Below, one piece after another: positions 1 through 5,079 of a stretch of 5,193 nucleotides of DNA. A program made the translations under genes and the position numbers. Each line of letters begins with the position of its first letter. Position 1 is the first letter of the stretch. The notes beneath the pieces are model-generated. The model was not told the DNA's origin. It did not search any database and worked only from the letters and a program-made list of their open reading frames with translations. The DNA is from Solirubrobacterales bacterium. Lineage in GTDB: Bacteria; Actinomycetota; Thermoleophilia; Solirubrobacterales; Solirubrobacteraceae. The DNA is taken from contig DAHVAB010000101.1 in the NCBI GenBank assembly GCA_027314825.1, positions 1 through 5,193 of the forward strand. Reading direction: 5' to 3'.

Positions 1-2
1 TG

Positions 3-317
3 TGCGTCTCGCTTCACTCCTTCACGATCACGATCCACCTCAACAGGATGGATCGCAAGCATATGAGGTGGGTGCACGCGCGCGTGAACCGCAAGCGCGT
101 GAAAGTGATTCGGCGCGGCCGTGCGATCGAGGTGCGAGCCGACGCCCGCCGCGCGGTGAAAGGCAAGCTGACCGTGAAGGTGTATGTGATGCTCCGCCAC
201 GGCAACCACCTGTGGGCCAAACACACCTTCAACGCCTGCGCGAGCGACCACCGCGACGGCCTCGCCGCCTTCCGCCTGCAGCGCCACGCCAAGCACGCCA
301 AGCGCGTCCCCTATTGA
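3..317 (+). CDS. C-terminal part of a hypothetical, probably exported beta-sandwich protein (5' end outside the window)
   Basis: The frame is open from the left edge to a TGA at 315-317 and gives 104 residues, so only the C-terminus is visible. It contains a strand-rich stretch with the pattern 'ARVNRKRVKVIRRGRAIEV', then 'KGKLTVKVYVMLRHGNHLWAKHTFNAC'. To me this resembles the final Ig-like beta-sandwich repeat of many secreted proteins from Solirubrobacterales-type actinobacteria (N-G-K-R-V-K-V ... L-P-K-G ... T-x-x-Y-x-x-C), recalled from memory. The last 25 residues are rich in His, Lys and Arg (ending RHAKHAKRVPY). The Met at position 48 has no clear ribosome binding site, and the similarity begins before it, so I treat the frame as continuing from upstream. 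The function is unknown. The family resemblance is moderate; the reading frame is more secure than the identity. The next gene is convergent. Confidence 0.6.
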   Translation, partial: CVSLHSFTITIHLNRMDRKHMRWVHARVNRKRVKVIRRGRAIEVRADARRAVKGKLTVKVYVMLRHGNHLWAKHTFNACASDHRDGLAAFRLQRHAKHAKRVPY

Positions 318-327
318 TGTGATGAGG

Positions 328-344
328 CCCGCCCTCCGGGCGGG
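328..344 (+). terminator. GC-rich hairpin just after the left-edge gene, possible terminator
   Basis: A perfect 7-bp stem, CCCGCCC (328-334) with GGGCGGG (338-344), encloses a 3-nt loop and starts 10 bases after the TGA at 315-317. No T-run follows, so it is not a classical intrinsic terminator. T-poor hairpins of this kind are common after actinobacterial genes, and the position between convergent genes fits, but the role is inferred. Confidence 0.4.
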
Positions 345-369
345 AGCGCGGTTCGCGTGGTGTGAGCTC

Positions 370-387
370 TCGCCGCCGCCGCGGCGA
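370..387. repeat. Inverted repeat (7-bp stem, 4-nt loop) in the convergent gap
   Basis: TCGCCGC (370-376) pairs perfectly with GCGGCGA (381-387) around CGCC. It lies between the convergent left-edge gene and the DUF2892 gene. It could fold in transcripts from either strand and help termination. In such GC-rich DNA a 7-bp stem can also arise by chance. Confidence 0.3.
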
Positions 388-434
388 ACGACGATGCGCG
401 CGCTCGCGGCGTGGTGGCAGCTGTGGCTCTGCGT

Positions 435-448
435 CGGCGGGTCCGCCG
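435..448 (-). terminator. Hairpin directly downstream of the DUF2892 gene, possible terminator
   Basis: CGGCG (435-439) and CGCCG (444-448) form a stem with a 4-nt loop. On the minus strand it begins 5 bases after the stop codon at 454-456. No U-tract follows it. Its position suits the end of the MFS-DUF2892 transcript, but the call rests only on position and pairing. Confidence 0.25.
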
Positions 449-453
449 GCCGC

Positions 454-723
454 TCAGGCGCCGGAACGGCGCGGCACCGCTCGCAGCTCGCCCGCGGCAG
501 CACGCTGCCGGGTCACCGACTGCAGCCCGCACGTCCGTTTCAGGATCACCGATGCCGGGCAGTTGCCGACGAGCACGAACAGCCACTGGTTGACTCCGAC
601 GAACGCCGTGAGCAGCAGAAACCATGGTGAGACGACGGCTGCGAGCAGCGCGCTCGCAAGCACGACGGTGCCGGCGAGCGCGAACAGCACACGCTCAAGG
701 GGCCAGCGGGGCATTGGGCTCAT
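454..723 (-). CDS. Small two-helix membrane protein, DUF2892 / YgaP-like transmembrane domain
   Basis: This 89-residue protein starts at ATG 723-721 and ends with TGA (456-454). The start is fixed by a strong GGAGGAG Shine-Dalgarno sequence 7 bases upstream (minus strand). The sequence has an amphipathic lead (PRWPLERVLFALAG) and two hydrophobic helices at about residues 10-30 and 33-52. The connecting turn carries VSPWFLLLTAFVGVN. Next comes GNCPASVILKRTCGL, matching the family signature G-x-C-P-x-x-x-(I/L)-(L/I) seen in DUF2892 and the membrane part of YgaP-type proteins. No rhodanese domain is attached. The remaining 20 or so residues are polar and probably cytoplasmic. It lies 56 bases downstream of the MFS gene on the same strand and is probably co-transcribed with it. 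The biochemical role of stand-alone DUF2892 proteins is not known to me. The family call is confident; function is left open. Confidence 0.82.
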   Translation of the reverse strand: MSPMPRWPLERVLFALAGTVVLASALLAAVVSPWFLLLTAFVGVNQWLFVLVGNCPASVILKRTCGLQSVTRQRAAAGELRAVPRRSGA

Positions 724-779
724 CTCTGCGCTCCTCCGTGATCGACGGTGTCCTTGTGAGGCAGCGCACAATAGCACAA

Positions 780-2387
780 CTATAAACGGGTAGAGCGATG
801 CACCACGGTGTCCGCGATAGGGCGCCGCCGCTGCTGGGAGGCGGCCGCCGTGGCCACGTCGGTCGGGTAGGTCATCCGTGCCCGCAGCAGAACGAAGCCG
901 GCGGCGGCGAGCGCGCTCAGCATGATCAGGAACGTGACCATCAGCCCCTCCGCCTCGCTCGGGGAGATCGGGCCGGGGTGCGTGCCGACCGGCGCCTGCT
1001 GGGGGGCGATGCCCGCGATCAGGCTGGTCAGCGCCCCGAACAGCAGCGGCGCCAGCGCCTGTGCGAAGGAGCGCAGGAAGGTCCGGGTCCCCTCTGCGCG
1101 CCCCCACAGGCTGGCGGGCATGATGTCGAGCCGCGCCGCATCCAGCGGCGGGTTGGCCGCGGCCAGCAGCGCGGCGCCGCCGGCGTCGAACCACACCGCG
1201 GGAGTGAGCGAGCTGCCCAGGATTCCCGGTACCAGCAGGCCGGCCGCGCCGAGGTAGCAGACCGCGGGCATCCAGACTCGCGCCTCCAGGTAGCCGCGCC
1301 GCAGCATCATGTCGCTGAGGCCGCCGCCGGCGAGCGTGCCGATCAGCCCCCCGACCACCAGCACGGCGGCGACCAGGATCGCGTCCGCCTCGCTCACGTG
1401 GTAGTGGCCCATCACGAAGGAGAGCACGAACGTCTGCAGCCCGCCGAGGAAGAAGTAGCCGAGCGCGGAGCTGACGATCAGCAGCACGTTCGTGCGGATC
1501 GAGAGGATGTAGCGGACCGCGTGGACCAGCCCCATCTCGGCTGGGTCTGATCGCAGCACCAGCCTCGGATTGGGCTGCACGCCGCGACGGCGGGCCGCAT
1601 GGTGGGCGAGGTCCTGCTCCTCGGTCTCGGCGAACGCCTGATCGAATCCGAGGTCTGCGCCCGTCTCGGCCGCGCGCGCCTGATCGGCGAAGTCCGGCGC
1701 TCCGATCCGCAGGCGGCTCTGGCCGCCGCGCTGAGGCTCGGGCACCGTGCGCCAGAGGGTGCGGGCGAGCAGCAGGCCGGGAAAGGCCAGGAAGATGAAG
1801 GCGGCCCGCCAGGAGATCAGGCTCGCCAGCGCTCCGCTCACCACGAACCCGAACGCCATCCCGACGAACTCGCCGGCGAGGATGTAGCCGTAGACGCGCC
1901 CGCGCTCCCGGGCCGGGAAGTAGTCGCCGGTCAGCGAGGCGATCGCCGGCCCCGCCGTGGCGGCGACCGCGCCGAGCGCGAGCCGGTCCAGCAGCAGCGT
2001 CGAGTAGCTGCCGGCCAGGCCGCCCACGAAGGAGGCGACGCTCCAGGTCACGATGCTGACGGCCAGCAGCGGCACCCGCTTGGTCCGGTCGACGAGCAGC
2101 CCGATCGGCAGCACGAGCAGAGCGCCGACCAGCAGCGCCACCGCGCTGAGCAGCCCGATCTGGAACGGCCCGATGTGCAGAGCCTTCTCCAGCTGCGGCG
2201 CCACGGCCCCGACCGTCGCCGTGTCGGCGCTGGAGAGCGCGAGCACCGCCCCGAAGAGGAAGATCACCCGCGCCCGGGCGGGGCCGCCGGCCATCTGCAC
2301 CATCTGCCCGCGCATCCTGCGCGCGCCCCAGCGCCAGCCGCGCCTGAGCGCAAGCCAGATCCTCCCGCCGATGCCTCGATCTTCCAT
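780..2387 (-). CDS. Major facilitator superfamily transporter, 12 helices, Spinster-like
   Basis: The frame encodes 535 residues, from ATG 2387-2385 to TAG 782-780. Hydrophobicity supports 12 membrane helices, roughly at residues 40-62, 75-97, 107-125, 130-150, 164-190, 193-210, 298-325, 335-356, 372-390, 397-415, 440-460 and 480-500. An MFS motif-A loop lies between helices 2 and 3 (GLLVDRTKRVPLL, residues 96-108). A weaker second-half copy (GGLSDMMLRR) follows helix 8. The charged loop RAEGTRTFLRSFAQALAP before helix 11, and Asp54 in helix 1, resemble Spinster-type or related efflux carriers; the substrate cannot be read from sequence. The central cytoplasmic loop (about 211-295) is long and polar. 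The first 30 residues are basic. Start choice is uncertain because upstream of 2387 there is only a weak AGAG, and in-frame ATGs exist at 2315, 2303 and 2294. The gene is divergent from the TetR gene, a usual regulator/efflux arrangement, so repression by that regulator is likely but inferred. Confidence 0.9.
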   Translation of the reverse strand: MEDRGIGGRIWLALRRGWRWGARRMRGQMVQMAGGPARARVIFLFGAVLALSSADTATVGAVAPQLEKALHIGPFQIGLLSAVALLVGALLVLPIGLLVDRTKRVPLLAVSIVTWSVASFVGGLAGSYSTLLLDRLALGAVAATAGPAIASLTGDYFPARERGRVYGYILAGEFVGMAFGFVVSGALASLISWRAAFIFLAFPGLLLARTLWRTVPEPQRGGQSRLRIGAPDFADQARAAETGADLGFDQAFAETEEQDLAHHAARRRGVQPNPRLVLRSDPAEMGLVHAVRYILSIRTNVLLIVSSALGYFFLGGLQTFVLSFVMGHYHVSEADAILVAAVLVVGGLIGTLAGGGLSDMMLRRGYLEARVWMPAVCYLGAAGLLVPGILGSSLTPAVWFDAGGAALLAAANPPLDAARLDIMPASLWGRAEGTRTFLRSFAQALAPLLFGALTSLIAGIAPQQAPVGTHPGPISPSEAEGLMVTFLIMLSALAAAGFVLLRARMTYPTDVATAAASQQRRRPIADTVVHRSTRL

Positions 2388-2476
2388 CAGGTTCTCTGCG
2401 CCGCTGCGGTCATCTTCCCGGATTCTCGCTCGCCTGAGGTCCGTTCACCGCGGCCGTCGTTCGAGTGCGGTCCGGA

Positions 2477-2492
2477 GTGTGCGATCGCTCAC
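2477..2492. promoter_or_regulatory. 16-bp dyad, candidate second operator
   Basis: GTGTGCGA / TCGCTCAC form a near-perfect palindrome around a GCGATCGC core, with one mismatched pair (2480/2489). Its centre lies 25 bp from the centre of the larger dyad. The half-site GTGAGCG (read on the minus strand here) recurs on the plus strand at 2535-2541, at the proposed TetR start. A regulator site is plausible. GCGATCGC alone is also a common self-complementary octamer, so confidence is limited. Confidence 0.35.
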
Positions 2493-2494
2493 AG

Positions 2495-2524
2495 TTACCT
2501 TGGTATAAATTTATATGCGGGTAA
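2495..2524. promoter_or_regulatory. 30-bp dyad operator candidate: TTACC-N4-TATAAATTTATA-N4-GGTAA
   Basis: The core TATAAATTTATA (2504-2515) is a perfect 12-bp palindrome. At equal distance on each side are TTACC (2495-2499) and its complement GGTAA (2520-2524), all sharing one centre between 2509 and 2510. Dyads of this size upstream of a TetR gene in a divergent gap are the usual binding sites of such dimers (family knowledge). That this TetR protein binds here is inferred. The site overlaps the proposed TetR promoter, which would allow autorepression. Confidence 0.65.
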
Positions 2525-2527
2525 TAT
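2500..2527 (+). promoter_or_regulatory. Candidate TetR-operon promoter: TTGGTA - 16 bp - TAATAT
   Basis: TTGGTA (2500-2505) matches the -35 consensus at 4 of 6 positions. TAATAT (2522-2527) fits the actinobacterial TANNNT -10 pattern, with a 16-base spacer. Transcription would begin about 7 bases after the -10, at roughly 2534-2535, which coincides with the GTG start of the TetR gene. A leaderless mRNA would explain why no Shine-Dalgarno sequence precedes that GTG. The elements lie almost wholly inside the 30-bp dyad. Confidence 0.4.
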
Positions 2528-2534
2528 CGCTCGG

Positions 2535-3281
2535 GTGAGCGTGTCGACATCAGCCGGGACGGCGCCCGCGAGTCCGCCCCGCACACGTCTGCCCAGGGCG
2601 GATCGGATGGAGCAGATGCTCACGGTCGCCCACGAGCAGTTCGCGCGCCGCGGCTACGCCGCGGTCACAATGGACGATCTCGCAGCGGCCGTCGGGGTCA
2701 CCAAGCCGCTGCTCTACAACTACTTCGGAAACAAGGAGCGGCTCTACATCGCCTGCATGGAGCGGGCCGGCGACGCGCTGCTGCCGATGATCGCCGATGC
2801 GGTCGCGGGCGCCGCCGGGCCGGTCGAGGCGCTGAGCGCAGGGGTTCACGCCTTCTTCGACTTCCTGGAGGGCGACCGGGCGGCGTGGGCCGTGCTCTTC
2901 GACGAGACCTCCGCCCACGTCGGCGCGGTCGCCGGTCGCGTCGCCGAGTACCGCGGCCTGCTCGCCCAGATGGTCGCCGGCTCGCTGCTGGCGCGGCTGC
3001 CGGAGCGCCGCCGCGCCCAGGCCCGCGTCGAGGTGGAGGCGCTCTCGGCCGCGCTGCTCGGCGCCGCGGAGGCGCTCGCCCGCTGGTGGCTTGCCAGCGG
3101 CGCGATCCCCGCCTCGCAGGCGGCGGAGCTGTTGATAAGCACCGTGGAGCCGGGCCTGCGCCTGCGCTCCGGCAGGGAGGGGGAGCACCGATCCCGCGAC
3201 GCAAGGGAGGGGGAGCACCGATCCCGCGAGGCGAGGGAGGGGGAGCGCAAATCCCGCAAAGCAAAGGAGAAGGGCACTTGA
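2535..3281 (+). CDS. TetR/AcrR-family transcriptional regulator with a tandem-repeat C-terminal tail
   Basis: Read from GTG 2535 this is a 248-residue protein ending at TGA 3279-3281. The N-terminal domain is typical TetR: MEQMLTVAHEQFARRGY (residues 25-41), then a helix-turn-helix at about 44-67 (T-M-D-D-L-A-A-A-V-G-V-T-K-P-L-L-Y-N-Y-F-G-N-K) and E-R-L-Y. The helical C-terminal region (about 72-205) would form the ligand pocket and dimer face; the ligand is unknown. Residues 214-243 are three copies of a 10-residue unit (REGEHRSRDA, REGEHRSREA, REGERKSRKA) and look like an added tail. Start choice: GTG 2535 or GTG 2541 are the best candidates. ATG 2607 would remove residues normally present before the first helix, and the frame upstream of 2535 runs through the control region and antisense to the MFS gene. 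The gene is divergent from the MFS gene and overlaps the thiolase start, so it probably controls both directions, including itself. Confidence 0.9.
   Translation: MSVSTSAGTAPASPPRTRLPRADRMEQMLTVAHEQFARRGYAAVTMDDLAAAVGVTKPLLYNYFGNKERLYIACMERAGDALLPMIADAVAGAAGPVEALSAGVHAFFDFLEGDRAAWAVLFDETSAHVGAVAGRVAEYRGLLAQMVAGSLLARLPERRRAQARVEVEALSAALLGAAEALARWWLASGAIPASQAAELLISTVEPGLRLRSGREGEHRSRDAREGEHRSREAREGERKSRKAKEKGT
3174..3263 (+). repeat. Three tandem 30-bp repeats inside the 3' end of the TetR gene
   Basis: The units lie at 3174-3203, 3204-3233 and 3234-3263. Each begins AGGGAGGGGGAGC and carries an ATCCCGC block. Units 1 and 2 differ at only two positions near their ends; unit 3 is more diverged. 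A partial fourth copy (AAGGAGAAGGG) follows and contributes the thiolase ribosome binding site. The period is a multiple of three, so the frame is kept and a 10-residue charged repeat is encoded. Confidence 0.9.
3264..3269 (+). promoter_or_regulatory. Ribosome binding site fixing the TTG start of the thiolase
   Basis: AAGGAG is followed by 8 bases and then TTG at 3278, which is ideal spacing. No ATG or GTG in this frame lies near the beginning of the conserved thiolase sequence, so the TTG start is well supported. The site sits in the degenerate fourth copy of the 30-bp repeat. Confidence 0.75.
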
Positions 3282-4570
3282 TCGACTCACCGCGCCGAGT
3301 CGCGATCGTCGGGGGCAGCAGGATCCCGTTCGCACGATCCAACTCGGTCTACTCGCACGCATCCAACCAGGACATGCTCACGACCGCGCTCGAAGGCTTG
3401 GTCGAGCGCTTCTCGCTGCAGGGCCAGACGCTCGGCGAGGTCGCGGGCGGCGCGGTCCTGAAGCACTCCCGCGACCGCGATCTGACCCGCGAGAGCGTGC
3501 TCGGCTCGCGCCTCGCGCCGGAGACCCCGGCCTACGACGTCCAGCAGGCCTGCGGCACCGGCCTGGAGACCACGATCCTGATCGCCAACAAGATCGCGCT
3601 CGGGCAGATCGACTGCGGGATCGCATGCGGGGTGGACACCACCTCCGACGCGCCGCTCGCGATCAACGAGGACCTGCGCCAGATCTTCCTCGATCTGAAC
3701 AGGGAGCGCTCGGTCCAGGGTCGCGCCAGGCAGCTGCTGCGGGTTCGCCCCCAGCACATCGTGCCCTCGATCCCCCGCAACGCGGAGCCGCGGACCGGCC
3801 TCTCGATGGGCGAGCACTGCGCGATCATGGCGGCCGAGTGGGGAATCTCCCGCGCCGAGCAGGACGAGCTGACCGCGGCCAGCCACAGAAACCTCGCGGC
3901 CGCCTACGAGCGCGGCTTCAACGACGACCTGGTGGCCCCCTACCTCGGCCTGGAGCGCGACCAGAACCTCCGTGCGGACTCCACGCCCGAGAAGCTCTCA
4001 AGGCTGGCCCCCGTCTTCGGCGGCCCGGACGGCACGATGACCGCCGGCAACTCGACGCCGCTCTCCGACGGAGCCTCGGCGGTGCTGCTCGCAAGCGAGG
4101 AGTGGGCGGCCGAGCGCGGCCTGCCGGTCCTCGCCCATCTGATCGATGCGCAGACGGCCGCGGTCGACCACGTCCACAAGCGCGAAGGGCTCCTGATGGC
4201 GCCTGCCTACGCGATGCCGAAGATGCTCGATCGCCTGGGAGCCACGCTGCAGGACTTCGACCTCTATGAGATCCACGAGGCCTTCGCCGCCCAGGTGCTC
4301 TGCACCCTTGCGGCATGGGAGGACGAGCGCTTCTGCGCGGAGCGGCTCGAACGCGAGAAGCCGCTCGGCGCGATCGACCGCGCACGGCTCAACATAAACG
4401 GAGGCTCGCTCGCCGCGGGCCATCCCTTCGCGGCCACCGGCGGGCGGATCGTCGCCGCCCTGGCCAAGGAGCTGCACGAGCGCGGCTCCGGCAGGGGACT
4501 GATCAGCATCTGCGCGGCCGGCGGCCAAGGGGTCGTCGCCGCGCTGCAGAGCGCAGGGGGCGCCAAATGA
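3278..4570 (+). CDS. fadA2: Thiolase (acetyl-CoA C-acyltransferase), FadI/FadA2 type
   Basis: This 430-residue protein has the usual length for long thiolases. The N-terminus VAIVGGSRIPFAR (residues 8-20) is typical. The acyl-accepting nucleophile is Cys92 in QQACGTGLE. Second-half catalytic blocks are HEAFAAQ (His333), GGSLAAGHPFAATGG (His382) and CAAGGQG (Cys412). HEAFA instead of NEAFA is characteristic of FadI, trifunctional-enzyme beta subunits and FadA2, not of short biosynthetic thiolases. The block DGTMTAGNSTPLSDGASAVLL also matches that group. All four catalytic positions are intact, so the enzyme should be active. It would cleave 3-ketoacyl-CoA with CoA or run the reverse condensation in the cytoplasm; direction and chain length cannot be told. 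The TTG start overlaps the TetR stop (TTGA) and the stop overlaps the next start (ATGA), implying coupled translation. The symbol is chosen because a FabG4-like gene follows, as near mycobacterial fadA2; fadI is an alternative label. Confidence 0.93.
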   Translation: MIDSPRRVAIVGGSRIPFARSNSVYSHASNQDMLTTALEGLVERFSLQGQTLGEVAGGAVLKHSRDRDLTRESVLGSRLAPETPAYDVQQACGTGLETTILIANKIALGQIDCGIACGVDTTSDAPLAINEDLRQIFLDLNRERSVQGRARQLLRVRPQHIVPSIPRNAEPRTGLSMGEHCAIMAAEWGISRAEQDELTAASHRNLAAAYERGFNDDLVAPYLGLERDQNLRADSTPEKLSRLAPVFGGPDGTMTAGNSTPLSDGASAVLLASEEWAAERGLPVLAHLIDAQTAAVDHVHKREGLLMAPAYAMPKMLDRLGATLQDFDLYEIHEAFAAQVLCTLAAWEDERFCAERLEREKPLGAIDRARLNINGGSLAAGHPFAATGGRIVAALAKELHERGSGRGLISICAAGGQGVVAALQSAGGAK

Positions 4571-5079
4571 TGAGCACGGACATCTACGCACAGATCGTGA
4601 ACACCCCGCCGGGCCAGATGCTGGCCAAGCAGCTCGGCCTGCCGCGACCGGTCAAGCTCGAGCGCTACCGCCCGGGCGCGCCCGCCATCGCCGGCCCCGT
4701 GCTCACCGGCCAGGCGCCGGAGGGCCGGCTCGCAGACGCCATCGCCGAGGCTCTGCAGGAGATCGGCGCCGAGCAGGCCGCCCCCGGCGAGGCCCCGGTC
4801 AAGGCGCTCGTCTTCGACGCGACCGGGATCGCGGCATCCGACGGCCTGGTCGAGCTGCAGCGCTTCTTCCATCCCAACGTGCGGCGCATCGAGCCCTGCG
4901 GGCGGATCGTCGTGCTCGGAGCTCCGCCGGAGGGCCTGCCGCCCCGCGCGGCCACCGCCCAGCGCGCGCTGGAGGGCTTCACCCGCTCGCTGGCCAAGGA
5001 GATCGGCCGCGGCGTCACCGTCCAGCTCGTCTACGTGGCGCAGGGCGCCGAGGGCGAGATCGGCTCGACCCTCCGATGA
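4567..5079 (+). CDS. fabG4: 3'-truncated FabG4-type 3-oxoacyl reductase, N-terminal domain only (probable pseudogene)
   Basis: The frame encodes 170 residues from ATG 4567 (AGGGGG 6 bases upstream; a second ATG at 4570) to TGA 5077-5079. It matches, from memory, the N-terminal flavodoxin-like domain of the high-molecular-weight FabG4 (mycobacterial Rv0242c, about 450 residues). The matching blocks are DIYAQIVNTPPGQMLAKQLGLP near the start, VKALVFDATGI, GRIVVLGAPPEG, and AQRALEGFTRSLAKEIGRG. In that family, after a residue pattern like ESTMR, the chain runs on through a linker into an SDR domain with the glycine-rich NAD(P)-binding motif and Y-x-x-x-K. Here it ends at GSTLR and that whole catalytic domain is missing, so reductase activity is not expected. 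The following DNA reads as a transposase on the other strand. The start overlaps the thiolase stop, so the intact ancestor was the next gene of the operon. Identity is strong; whether the truncation is biological or an assembly artefact is unresolved. Confidence 0.85.
   Translation: MMSTDIYAQIVNTPPGQMLAKQLGLPRPVKLERYRPGAPAIAGPVLTGQAPEGRLADAIAEALQEIGAEQAAPGEAPVKALVFDATGIAASDGLVELQRFFHPNVRRIEPCGRIVVLGAPPEGLPPRAATAQRALEGFTRSLAKEIGRGVTVQLVYVAQGAEGEIGSTLR

Larger units (their letters stand above)
2388..2534. promoter_or_regulatory. Divergent intergenic control region between the MFS and TetR genes
   Basis: This 147-base gap is the only place from which both the minus-strand MFS gene and the plus-strand TetR-thiolase-reductase operon can start. 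Its TetR-proximal third is an AT-rich island in otherwise GC-rich DNA and holds two dyads, listed separately. I could not find a convincing -35/-10 pair for the MFS direction. If that promoter overlaps the dyads, the MFS mRNA would have a leader of about 100 bases. Confidence 0.7.

Noticed and set aside
2..322. Alternative plus-strand frame of 106 codons at the left edge
   Set aside because: Its translation is Arg/Pro/Gln low-complexity, whereas the overlapping frame from position 3 shows an alternating beta-strand pattern typical of a folded domain.
362..793. Plus-strand frame of 143 codons over the DUF2892 gene
   Set aside because: It is antisense to a small gene with a strong ribosome binding site and clear family motif; its translation is low-complexity and unlike any family I know.
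724..1194. N-terminal extension of the DUF2892 frame to an upstream start at 1194
   Set aside because: The extension overlaps the MFS gene in another frame and reads as Arg/Ala/Gly-rich shadow; the GGAGGAG sequence places the start at 723.
1599..2534. Upstream extension of the TetR frame by about 310 codons
   Set aside because: The extension is antisense to the well-supported MFS gene and the intergenic region, has low-complexity composition, and places the TetR domain abnormally far from the N-terminus.
3174..3263. CRISPR-like array
   Set aside because: The 30-bp units are directly adjacent with no spacers and sit in frame inside a coding sequence.
2550..3362. Minus-strand frames opposite the TetR gene, with repeated proline/leucine motifs
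   Set aside because: The repeats are the antisense reading of the 30-bp tandem units, and the rest is a shadow of the TetR coding sequence.
5031..5076. Continuation of the transposase frame past the junction (H-R-R-V-E-P...)
   Set aside because: The first few residues look compatible with a zinc finger, but this DNA is accounted for by the fabG4 reading frame on the plus strand, and the minus frame stops at 5031-5033. The resemblance is probably chance.
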